Positions 15,443 through 20,966 of a DNA stretch of 21,708 nucleotides are shown piece after piece (the stretch's first letter is position 1; the number at the start of each line of letters is the position of its first letter). The DNA is from a virus. The stretch covers positions 1-21,708 of the IMG/VR virus record IMGVR_UViG_3300033144_002253; one strand, 5' to 3'. The translations under genes and the position numbers were made by a program. Below the pieces are notes generated by a model. It ran no database searches, was not told where the DNA came from, and saw only the letters and a program-made list of their open reading frames with translations.

Positions 15443-15624
15443 CAGTAGACCTCAAGGTCTGACGGCGGTTCCAGGCTGACGACGAAATACAGAACCAGTT
15501 CTTCGCTATTCACTTCTTCGTCTATCACCTTGACTATAAGGCCGCCAGTCACAGACTGGGTTATACCAATTCTGTGGACATAATTCTGCCCAGTGGCTTC
15601 GTCCCTACGCAGTACAGCGGGCAT
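15442..15624 (-). CDS. Small protein with V-K-V-I-D-E core, 60 aa
   Basis: The ATG at 15624 follows GAGGGG and overlaps the preceding stop (TAATG). Its stop overlaps the lyase ATG (TGATG), so it is tightly coupled on both sides. Residues 31-36 (VKVIDE), followed by EVNSEELVLYFVVSLEPP, match the repeat unit of the 257-aa protein. This suggests a single-unit relative. The N-terminus (MPAVLRRDEATGQNYVHRIG) is unrecognised. Probably a minor virion or assembly protein; function unknown. Confidence 0.6.
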   Translation of the reverse strand: MPAVLRRDEATGQNYVHRIGITQSVTGGLIVKVIDEEVNSEELVLYFVVSLEPPSDLEVY

Positions 15625-15857
15625 TATCCCCTCATCAGGCCGACGATAACAGTGGCTGTGGTATCCGTGCTCAGTACACGCTTCACTCTAAACTCCAGTA
15701 GAGTCCCAGCAGGTACAGCAGTAAGAACTGCCGAGTTACCGCCAGCGAAGGTAACCGCTAGATTCCCTACTCCACCTACCCAGACAGCATCGTAGTCATG
15801 TTCGGTAGTGTCACTGGGTGTACACAGGCTTCCGTTTCCATACGTTCTGCAGCTCAT
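15624..15857 (-). CDS. Small phage structural-type protein, 77 aa
   Basis: The body reads YDAVWVGGVGNLAVTFAGGN, then AVLTAVPAGTLLEFRVKRVLSTDTTATVIVGL. The G-G-x-G-[ND]-[LV]-A-V, V-P-A-G-T-L-L and [RK]-V-L-x-T-x-T-T-A order is a pattern I know from many small phage proteins encoded near head and tail genes, usually annotated as hypothetical or structural. The ATG at 15857 makes an ATGA overlap with the large terminase stop. It is beta-rich with no catalytic motif. Probably a minor head or tail component. Confidence 0.7.
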   Translation of the reverse strand: MSCRTYGNGSLCTPSDTTEHDYDAVWVGGVGNLAVTFAGGNSAVLTAVPAGTLLEFRVKRVLSTDTTATVIVGLMRG

Positions 15858-17488
15858 CTTAGTACCCTCACCCTTTTGTAGCCGTAGCCAGTTGCGTTAA
15901 ACTTCTTCTTCTGCTTATCCCAAATCGCCCGAATGTCGCGTTGGTGCTCTTCGTTATAGGCAATACCAAAGATCTGCAGCATCTGTGCCAGGGCGTCTAA
16001 TGCGTCACGCTTTGGGCTACGACCAATCGTGGTGTACTCGAGTGTCTCCTCGATTAGATCAGTGAACCCTTCTTGGTACCATATTTGACCTGCGCGAAAG
16101 AGAGGCTGCAGACCCTTGATACGTTCATCCTTTGTTTTCTGCGATCCCGGTTTATATGGCCTGATGGGAGGTACGGGCAAGCCCCGCAGCTCAGCTACTT
16201 GATGGAGCCAGAACTTGATTGAGGCCTGGTAGGCTACGTCCTCAATACTGAGTAGGCCAAGGTTCCACTCCTTGTCTAATTCAAAGAGTAGGTCAATAGC
16301 CTTATCAGGCGTGAAGATTCCAATTCTGGTGTCCAGTACAAAGATGTCTGTTCCGTTAGTGGGCTTTCCAAGAACAAGCATCGCAAGGCGATCAGCTCTT
16401 CGTGACTCTCCGACAGTAGGGTCGTATACCAGAATCCTATCGAGTTCGCTGATTCGAAAGGTCTCAACAACTCCTTCTGGGTTGGTTTTAGCGATGACAC
16501 TGTTCTCGGGCCCCGTAAGTTTGTAGTAACGCAGCCACTCAGGCTGGACTAGGGTTATACCTGAGGCTCTTGGATCATTAGCATATTGGGATGCATACCT
16601 ATGTGGATTCTCACGCAGCATCCGGTTGAAGAACTCTTTGCTGAACATTTCGGGAAAGACGGCTTCGCCGTTCTCCATCGCCTTGCGGCGATATATAAGC
16701 AACTCGCCTACTTTCTCTGCATGAGGTCCGATCTCTATGGGCTTATCTTTGTGGCCGTAAAACTGTTCTATGGCTGCATATACATCGTTTAGGCGCCAGC
16801 GCGTACCGACGAAGTCTATCCGATCTTCAATAGGCGAGATGAGTAGGGACTCTAAGCCTGAGGCCCACTCGATTGTTTTCTCCATCTCAATTTCTGAGTT
16901 AAGTTCCTTCTCGCCGATAATATCGTCGCCGATGATGCGGTTATAGTGGCGGCTAGCAACAGCGCCCTTAGCACCGATAGTGTCAATCGTGGGCTCACGG
17001 AACATGACCTCTCGGGGTACTTCTAACTCGTCCGCGTTCCAACGCGCTTTAGTGATCTCAGGGGGAATGATCTCTGGATAGAGCCACCTGAACATCTTGT
17101 TCATAATGAAGTGCTTTTGGATCTCCAGTAAGAAGCGCTTCGCGTTGGTACTGCTGCTAGCCACCAAAAGGATTCGGATGTTTGGATCGAGAGTTATGTC
17201 CTGCATCGAACTCCCGATGGTGATAATTGTAGTCTTGAAGTGAGAGCGCGGCATCTGTATCATGCGCCGCAACCAGGCACGAGTTTGATCAAGAAAGGTA
17301 CATAGTTCTCCGTGCATATCAGGAGATAAGCGGTCGTAGCCTAGGACGCCCTTGACAAAGAAGAACAGTTCTTCCTTGCCCCTAGCTGCTAGTTCTAGAC
17401 GAACCTTGTCTGATGCACCCGAAGGTACGTCAGCACCAAAGCTAGTCTTCGACGATGGTGTAGTCAGCGTCGATGATATCTCTTGCAC
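15854..17488 (-). CDS. terL: Terminase large subunit
   Basis: A 544-aa packaging motor ATPase/nuclease. The N-terminal ATPase shows the variant Walker A PRSHFKTT (80-87), Walker B RIIGDD (184-189) with a following acidic residue (E193), and the coupling motif VGTRWRLND (228-236). The C-terminal RNase H-like nuclease shows VYDPTVGES (D356), SIEDVAYQ (E416/D417) and KRDALDAL (D495, D498), the usual acidic triad. It cuts concatemers and pumps DNA through the portal. GTG 17488 overlaps the small subunit gene by 47 bases and has only a weak ribosome site, so translational coupling or a start slightly downstream is possible. The identity is secure. Confidence 0.95.
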   Translation of the reverse strand: MQEISSTLTTPSSKTSFGADVPSGASDKVRLELAARGKEELFFFVKGVLGYDRLSPDMHGELCTFLDQTRAWLRRMIQMPRSHFKTTIITIGSSMQDITLDPNIRILLVASSSTNAKRFLLEIQKHFIMNKMFRWLYPEIIPPEITKARWNADELEVPREVMFREPTIDTIGAKGAVASRHYNRIIGDDIIGEKELNSEIEMEKTIEWASGLESLLISPIEDRIDFVGTRWRLNDVYAAIEQFYGHKDKPIEIGPHAEKVGELLIYRRKAMENGEAVFPEMFSKEFFNRMLRENPHRYASQYANDPRASGITLVQPEWLRYYKLTGPENSVIAKTNPEGVVETFRISELDRILVYDPTVGESRRADRLAMLVLGKPTNGTDIFVLDTRIGIFTPDKAIDLLFELDKEWNLGLLSIEDVAYQASIKFWLHQVAELRGLPVPPIRPYKPGSQKTKDERIKGLQPLFRAGQIWYQEGFTDLIEETLEYTTIGRSPKRDALDALAQMLQIFGIAYNEEHQRDIRAIWDKQKKKFNATGYGYKRVRVLR

Positions 17489-17915
17489 TATTACTCGCCA
17501 TTAAGAGTTTCTCTGCTGCCTCAGGGGAGATAACTGAATGAGCTTCAATACGCTTGTCGATCTTGCCGTACCCTGCTCGATCTAGGATTGAGAACGCCGA
17601 CCGCTGGGCAGCATTCTCGTCATCAGAGAAGCGCATAATATCAGTGACTTTATCGAGTGCTTCCCCACTAAGGTGTTCAAGCCTGAGAGCCACGTTGTCA
17701 ATTTTATCAGTTATATGGCGTCTGGTCTCTACGATTATTTCCTGTGCCCGAGGGTCGTTCCTGATAACTGAGACACGCTCTTTATTATAGCCCATCATCT
17801 CAGCGATCTCGTAATTCTTCAGACCAGCAGCGCAGAGTTTCGCTACCTGGATATGTCTAGAATCGAAGACATCTGGTGCATAGTACTTCAGTTCGCCGTT
17901 ACCACGCTTGCCCAT
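17442..17915 (-). CDS. terS: Terminase small subunit
   Basis: The frame extends to 17951, but ATG 17915 with GAGGAG five bases upstream is the clear start, giving 157 aa. Residues about 19-52 (HIQVAKLCAAGLKNYEIAEMMG, then KERVSVIRNDP) form a helix-turn-helix typical of terminase small subunits that recognise the packaging site. The rest is helical (IVETRRHITDKIDNVALRLEHL), consistent with the oligomerisation region, and ends in an acidic tail (DIIDADYTIVED) that may contact the large subunit. It is directly followed by, and overlaps, the large subunit gene. A large hairpin lies just before its ribosome site. Confidence 0.85.
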   Translation of the reverse strand: MGKRGNGELKYYAPDVFDSRHIQVAKLCAAGLKNYEIAEMMGYNKERVSVIRNDPRAQEIIVETRRHITDKIDNVALRLEHLSGEALDKVTDIMRFSDDENAAQRSAFSILDRAGYGKIDKRIEAHSVISPEAAEKLLMASNSARDIIDADYTIVED

Positions 17916-17928
17916 AGTTCTCCTCAAG

Positions 17929-17974
17929 TTACGATGACAGCCGCACCACAAGACGGCTGTAATTTACATCGTAA
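17929..17974 (-). promoter_or_regulatory. Two-tier hairpin in the terS leader
   Basis: Outer arms TTACGATG and CATCGTAA (8 bp) and inner arms ACAGCCG and CGGCTGT (7 bp) are all perfect, with a 6-base one-sided bulge and a 10-base loop. In the leftward mRNA the structure ends a few bases before the GAGGAG of terS. No T-run follows, so it is not a typical terminator. The 17916-18117 gap holds no other gene that I can support. It may be an mRNA element, or on DNA a binding site near the packaging genes. Confidence 0.65.
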
Positions 17975-18117
17975 GCAACCATTTCTTCTACTAGGCCGCC
18001 GGCGCTTATTTCGTGTGGCTACGCAGGCCTTCCCGTTGGGATTATAGTGGTAACGGTGTCAGAACCCACTTTGGTGACTCATAGTTAGGGATGTAGGGCA
18101 CTGGGCATCACCCCCCT

Positions 18118-18414
18118 TCACTTCGGTACGTTATCAAAGAAGTCTACGACTTTCCTTGCCTCTTCGCGAGAGAAGAATCTTCCAGTTTCATCTATAAAGC
18201 CAGCTGGGGTTGTGGCTGTTCCACCTCGAGCCATCTGTGCAAAGAACTCTGCGTCTTGTTCGATTAGGGCTGCTCTTAGCTTCTTATCCTTTACACCTTC
18301 AAACAGGGTGGCGTGTACATCATACCACTGTTCGCCTGACTTCGTAACTACCTTACCTGACTGAGGATCCGTGTAACGTATTGCAGGCCGGAATGTCGGC
18401 CGGCGCTTTGGCAT
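18118..18414 (-). CDS. Hypothetical protein or frameshift extension, 98 aa
   Basis: Residues 1-15 are basic (MPKRRPTFRPAIRYTD). The remainder contains VVTKSGEQWYDVHATLFEGV and a C-terminal GFIDETGRFFSREEARKVVD, a pattern often seen in phage hypothetical proteins. It lies 24 bases after the 217-aa gene. Its ATG has only AGG directly against it, a poor ribosome site compared with its neighbours. The frame is open upstream of the ATG without a stop back to the A9 run ending the 217-aa gene. It may therefore be made as a -1 frameshift extension (see 18441-18450) instead of, or as well as, by independent initiation. Function unknown. Confidence 0.65.
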   Translation of the reverse strand: MPKRRPTFRPAIRYTDPQSGKVVTKSGEQWYDVHATLFEGVKDKKLRAALIEQDAEFFAQMARGGTATTPAGFIDETGRFFSREEARKVVDFFDNVPK

Positions 18415-18437
18415 CCTAAAGTCTGATACTGCCTCAC

Positions 18438-19091
18438 TTAGTTTTTTTTTCCGCCAGTCTTAGCTACCTTACCTAGCTTACCGAATTTACCTGGAAGGGA
18501 GCCTAGCTTCGCTGCAGCGCCCATAGGGTTGGCGCTCTGTATTGGATCCCCCACGAGGCCCAGAGCATTACTAAGCAGGTTGAGTATATCTGGCCCTGCG
18601 CCCTCTTGTGCCGCTAGGCCCGTACTACCTTCCCGTCTTGAGGTGGCTGTCTGCCAGGCCCGCTGTATATTTTCCTTGAGGCTGGGAACTTGCTGCTTAG
18701 GGTCTATGCCAAGATCTACTCGGGTGGCGTCCTGTGCCGCGGCCGGCGGCGATACACTAGGTGTTCTACCTGTCTGCCCTTCTGGAAGCTTCTGCCCTTC
18801 GGACCTTGATCTCCAAGACTGCTCCAGCTCTATATCCTGAAATCTCTGCTGCAACTCTTGGAGGTGCTGCTCATGCCTGGAGAGATCCTGACCTGAGCCT
18901 CTGAGGAACTCCAACTCTGTGAAGTTCTGAGTTATAGACCTCAGCAACATAGTCCTCACTGAGTCCAACTCCTCAGTGCTGAGACTATCCACAGGAAGGC
19001 CAAAGATCATATCTGCCTGGCTCCTACCTTGCATAGCGCCCTGCAACGTAGCCTGCTGTGGTTTGCCGTCTAACCTCGGTTGGAAACTCAT
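18438..19091 (-). CDS. Gln/Ser-rich protein of unknown function, 217 aa
   Basis: The first gene of the leftward operon. The ATG at 19091 is preceded by AAGGA (inside a palindrome) and by CAGG. Residues 1-100 are helical and Gln-rich (LDSVRTMLLRSITQNFTELE, then DLSRHEQHLQELQQRFQDIE), likely a coiled coil. The middle is a Ser/Pro/Gln linker. The C-terminus (MGAAAKLGSLPGKFGKLGKV, then AKTGGKKN) is basic and Gly-rich. No enzyme motif is visible. Such disordered, Gln/Ala-rich proteins in virion operons can be internal or ejection proteins, but that is conjecture. The gene ends in the A9 run, where -1 frameshifting would add about 107 residues. Confidence 0.7.
   Translation of the reverse strand: MSFQPRLDGKPQQATLQGAMQGRSQADMIFGLPVDSLSTEELDSVRTMLLRSITQNFTELEFLRGSGQDLSRHEQHLQELQQRFQDIELEQSWRSRSEGQKLPEGQTGRTPSVSPPAAAQDATRVDLGIDPKQQVPSLKENIQRAWQTATSRREGSTGLAAQEGAGPDILNLLSNALGLVGDPIQSANPMGAAAKLGSLPGKFGKLGKVAKTGGKKN
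18441..18450 (-). other. Candidate programmed -1 frameshift site (A9-C)
   Basis: The leftward mRNA reads GGA-AAA-AAA-AAC-TAA at the end of the 217-aa gene. A-AAA-AAC is a canonical -1 slippery heptamer. After a -1 slip the codons run CTA-AGT-GAG-GCA-GTA-TCA-GAC-TTT-AGG-ATG straight into the 98-aa frame with no stop. A 5-bp G/C stem at 18386-18401 lies about 40 bases downstream, farther than usual stimulators. Confidence 0.5.
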
Positions 19092-19096
19092 ACCTG

Positions 19097-19111
19097 ATGC
19101 AATCCTTGCAC
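19097..19111. repeat. Palindrome in the leader of the first late gene
   Basis: The plus strand reads ATGCAATCCTTGCAC, matching 3329-3343 except for the first base. In the leftward mRNA it places AAGGA 11 bases before the ATG at 19091, so the ribosome site lies in the loop of a possible 5-bp hairpin. Confidence 0.5.
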
Positions 19112-19174
19112 AAGTGAGCCTTGAAGCCCGCCGTCTCTAATGTACCTGCGTGGGCCTAAATGTAATGTAACATT

Positions 19175-19220
19175 TGCAAATGCAAACCGCAAGCTGCAAA
19201 TGCAACCCCATTATTTGCAT
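19175..19220. repeat. TGCAAATGCAA direct repeats
   Basis: TGCAAATGCAA occurs at 19175-19185 and 19195-19205, exactly 20 bases apart, or about two helical turns. An inverted half-site (ATTTGCAT) lies at 19213-19220. GGTTGCATTTGCA, the complement of the second copy, also occurs at 20935-20947 over a promoter -35. This suggests operator sites for one regulator, acting 80-130 bases before the late operon. Confidence 0.5.
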
Positions 19221-19327
19221 GGCACGGAGCGGAGCGACGCAGGCCAGGTAAGCATGCATTACATACCTTGGTGTTATATACCCCTCTTAAGTAACCCAAA
19301 AAAATAGTAAATTTGTGAATACTAGGG

Positions 19328-19343
19328 TGCAAGAATCATGCCA
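19328..19343 (-). promoter_or_regulatory. TGGCATGATTCTTGCA element, leftward
   Basis: Read leftward, GG and GC are separated by 10 bases, as in sigma-54 -24/-12 promoters (TGGCACG-N4-TTGC), with one C-to-T change. It points toward the virion operon. Two relatives face the other way. A shared operator is the alternative. Confidence 0.4.
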
Positions 19344-19365
19344 CGCCTTGGGGGGAGCATGGCCC

Positions 19366-19386
19366 AGATGAGAGTGAGTCTCATCT
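19366..19386. repeat. Perfect 8-bp inverted repeat
   Basis: AGATGAGA and TCTCATCT are separated by GTGAG. It lies between the leftward and rightward TGGCA elements and may be an operator or a small hairpin. No T-run follows on either strand. Confidence 0.5.
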
Positions 19387-19389
19387 TCA

Positions 19390-19405
19390 TGGCACGATTC
19401 ATGCA
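19390..19405 (+). promoter_or_regulatory. TGGCACGATTCATGCA element, rightward
   Basis: Matches the TGGCACG part of the sigma-54 consensus, with GG-N10-GC spacing and ATGCA in place of TTGCA. It faces the rightward genes, 200 bases before the first start. Confidence 0.4.
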
Positions 19406-19416
19406 GGTAGGGGTGG

Positions 19417-19432
19417 TGGCACGATTCCTGCG
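19417..19432 (+). promoter_or_regulatory. TGGCACGATTCCTGCG element, rightward
   Basis: Second rightward copy, 27 bases after the first and identical to it over TGGCACGATTC. GG-N10-GC spacing is kept, but the -12 half (CTGCG) is weaker. Confidence 0.4.
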
Positions 19433-19446
19433 TCGTGTGTGATCCA

Positions 19447-19512
19447 GGTCACCAGTCAAATGTATGTTGGGTCACACATGGTATGTGCGTTAGGTCACCC
19501 AACGTTGGTGAC
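19447..19512. repeat. GGTCAC repeats at 23-bp spacing
   Basis: GGTCAC lies at 19447, 19470 and 19493, exactly 23 bases apart, and the complement-related GGTGAC lies at 19507-19512. The last two copies share TT-[GA]-GGTCAC-[AC]-CA. The even spacing suggests iterons or operator sites just before the rightward genes. Confidence 0.5.
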
Positions 19513-19604
19513 TTTTGTCCTAACGTTCGGTTCAAGATCCATGTAGATTATAGATATGGGCCACGATACGCGAGGCCCACAACGTTGGACGAAAGGACCA
19601 CACC

Positions 19605-19991
19605 ATGAAGACATTTGGCGTGGCCGTCAAGCAGGACGGCACAACGTTGGTATCGTGGGACGGACTCACGACACCAGATCCGAACAACGTGGACGACGCG
19701 GTACGCGAGTACCCGCGTATGGGCTCCACGTCCGAAGTAATCGCCGCTGCCGTGCGGAATCAGATTGTCAACGTTCAAGGTCATATCCGACCGTGGGCGG
19801 AAGCAGTCAAAGAGTCAACGGGGAAATGGCCCACGTTGGCCGCAGTTCAGAAACGTTGCGACGAGTACCGCACCACAGTCCGGCCCCGTGGTAAGGTGGC
19901 GCAACAAAAGGCCGACGTTGACGCGATTATGGCCGACGTTGACGTATCGGCGGAAGATAAGTTGCTGGCGGTTCTCAAGCTGATCAGCTAA
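19605..19991 (+). CDS. Unknown 128-aa protein, first rightward gene
   Basis: ATG 19605 follows GAAAGGA. The N-terminus (MKTFGVAVKQDGTTLVSWDG) is beta-like. The rest is helical and charged (VIAAAVRNQIVNVQGHIRPWA, then QQKADVDAIMADVDVSAEDK), with a near-repeat A-D-V-D encoded by two copies of GGCCGACGTTGACG 21 bases apart. The gene looks richer in G/C and in ACGTTG than the late genes. It is flanked and internally dotted by AACGTT sites and ends at its own terminator, so it forms a single-gene unit that may regulate itself. I do not recognise the family. A DNA-binding or early host-takeover role is possible but unproven. Confidence 0.75.
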   Translation: MKTFGVAVKQDGTTLVSWDGLTTPDPNNVDDAVREYPRMGSTSEVIAAAVRNQIVNVQGHIRPWAEAVKESTGKWPTLAAVQKRCDEYRTTVRPRGKVAQQKADVDAIMADVDVSAEDKLLAVLKLIS

Positions 19992-20002
19992 CCCCAACGT
20001 TG

Positions 20003-20036
20003 GCGGGGAGTGCTACCACAGGCTCCCCGCTTTTTT
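20003..20036 (+). terminator. Intrinsic terminator after the 128-aa gene
   Basis: GCGGGGAG and CTCCCCGC pair over 8 bp around a 12-base loop and are followed directly by TTTTTT. The stem begins at the last base of a CCAACGTTGG palindrome (19994-20003), so a protein bound there could affect termination. Confidence 0.85.
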
Positions 20037-20110
20037 ATGTCCAGACTCCATTCCAACGTTGGATACACTCTTGACCTAGGTATGGCCAGCCTCAGGTATG
20101 TATACATCTT

Positions 20111-20351
20111 ACATCTCCCGCCCAATTCGTCCGGTCATTCCGCGTATGGTACATCTCAGGAATGAATCCAAGAGCGGAGGTAAACACAAGTATGGGACTG
20201 TAGTTATAAGTTTGTATATATATTTATCTATATATATTTTTATATAAGAAGGTAAGTATAACTAAGATATGATTTACACAGGCTTCTAGGTTCACACGCC
20301 TCTCTTGTTCCATACGCGGAATCCAAACATTTTATGGGTGGTAGGAGATGT
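20111..20351. other. AT-rich block inside nested inverted repeats (origin-like)
   Basis: ATTCCGCGTATGG at 20137-20149 is exactly inverted at 20310-20322, and extends to 17 bases with one mismatch. Outer arms ACATCTCC (20111-20118) and GGAGATGT (20344-20351) are also inverted. The midpoint, about 20230, falls on a run of almost pure A/T (about 20215-20246, TATATATATTTATCTATATA and on). The 426 bases between the terminator and the next start hold no gene I can support, only this structure and a promoter. Such symmetry with a melting-prone centre is typical of replication origins, but also of large operator regions. Confidence 0.5.
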
Positions 20352-20362
20352 GGGGGATCACG

Positions 20363-20426
20363 TTGCACACCTATTTGACGTGTTACAATTAGAAGGTTGA
20401 CTTTATGGTATGGTGCGGTTATATTG
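20363..20426 (+). promoter_or_regulatory. Early promoter module, copy 1
   Basis: TTGACT (20397-20402), 17 bases, then TATATT (20420-20425) is a good sigma-70 promoter. Upstream lie GTGTTACAATTAGAAGGTTG (20380-20399) and TTGCAC (20363). All parts recur with identical spacing at 20903-20966. It drives the HNH-like gene at 20463. Confidence 0.7.
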
Positions 20427-20462
20427 AATATGTTGCAGGCTCACACATTCAAGGAGGTATGT

Positions 20463-20891
20463 ATGTCCAGAGAGAGATGGGTGTATCAAGGTAAGACGGA
20501 GTACCAGAAGGTGATGGAGAAGATAAGACAGGATGTGGGTCCATTAGGTTGTTGGTTATGGACAGGTATGGTTGATGGTAATGGCTATCCGCAAATGAGC
20601 GTGAAGAGGAAAGGGAAGTGGACAGCTAGGGCTCCATATCGCATAGTGGCAGAGCATGAGTTTCTCAATGGTGAGAGACTCGGAAGGGACGATCATGTAT
20701 ACCAGAGGTGTCATGTAAAGAGATGCTGTCGGCCTGAGCATTTAGAGATGAATAAAAAGAGGCCACCAGATAAGCACCATTTGCTTGTGGCTATGAAAGC
20801 AGACGGTCACAGTTATGTGGATTGTATCGCTATGATGGTACTGTGGGGAGATGTGGATCAGAGTGATGAGGCACAAGCTGAGTTGAGTTAG
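20463..20891 (+). CDS. HNH-like zinc-loop protein, 142 aa
   Basis: The frame opens at 20397, but ATG 20463 with AAGGAGGT just upstream is the start. The pattern C30-WLWTG, GNGY (39-42), APYRIVAEHEFLNGE (57-71) and C83-x4-C88-x4-H93 (RCHVKRCCRPEHLEM) matches the zinc-binding loop of His-Me finger (HNH) endonucleases. The family usually has H-x-C-x4-C-x-N-P-x-H-L. Here the catalytic His position is Gln81, and the Asn is Arg90, so cleavage may be lost or changed. The C-terminus (MKADGHSYVDCIAMM) resembles a worn helix-turn-helix. It may be a free-standing homing nuclease relic or a DNA-binding regulator. It is transcribed from a recognised promoter module. Confidence 0.75.
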   Translation: MSRERWVYQGKTEYQKVMEKIRQDVGPLGCWLWTGMVDGNGYPQMSVKRKGKWTARAPYRIVAEHEFLNGERLGRDDHVYQRCHVKRCCRPEHLEMNKKRPPDKHHLLVAMKADGHSYVDCIAMMVLWGDVDQSDEAQAELS

Positions 20892-20893
20892 GT

Positions 20894-20908
20894 GTGCAAT
20901 GATTGCAC
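20894..20908. repeat. GTGCAATGATTGCAC palindrome upstream of promoter copy 2
   Basis: An exact 15-base match to 11434-11448. Its right half forms the TTGCAC that starts the second promoter module, and promoter copy 1 keeps only that half. This suggests an operator half-site completed at copy 2. Confidence 0.6.
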
Positions 20909-20966
20909 CTCTCAGGCCAGTGTTACAATCAGAGGGTTGCATTTGCAACACATATGGGTTATATTG
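20903..20966 (+). promoter_or_regulatory. Early promoter module, copy 2
   Basis: TTGCAC (20903), GTGTTACAATCAGAGGGTTG (20920-20939), TTGCAT as -35 (20937-20942), 17 bases, TATATT as -10 (20960-20965). Spacing is identical to copy 1. A GTTGCATTTGCAAC palindrome (20936-20949) covers the -35, so a repressor could compete with polymerase. It drives the 60-aa zinc-ribbon gene. Confidence 0.65.

Larger units (their letters stand above)
19092..19604. other. Divergent intergenic control region
   Basis: This 513-base stretch separates the leftward virion operon from the rightward genes, and I find no convincing gene in it. It holds the palindrome at 19097, TGCAAATGCAA repeats, three TGGCAyGATTCnTGCr elements, an 8-bp inverted repeat at 19366-19386, GGTCAC repeats and the first CCAACGTTGG sites. 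A purely AT-rich spot (AAAAAAATAGTAAATTT) lies near 19299-19315. No promoter was clear by -35/-10 match. Confidence 0.7.

Noticed and set aside
17916-18117. Possible tRNA or small RNA in the gap before terS
   Set aside because: No cloverleaf with a T-arm and matching acceptor stem could be built; only the two-tier hairpin is clear.
20071-20102. TTGACC as a promoter before the origin-like region
   Set aside because: The nearest -10-like TATGTA is 20 bases away, too far for a good sigma-70 promoter.
20397-20462. Upstream extension of the HNH-like gene from TTG 20397
   Set aside because: It would begin inside the -35 box of the promoter, and AAGGAGGT directly precedes the ATG at 20463.
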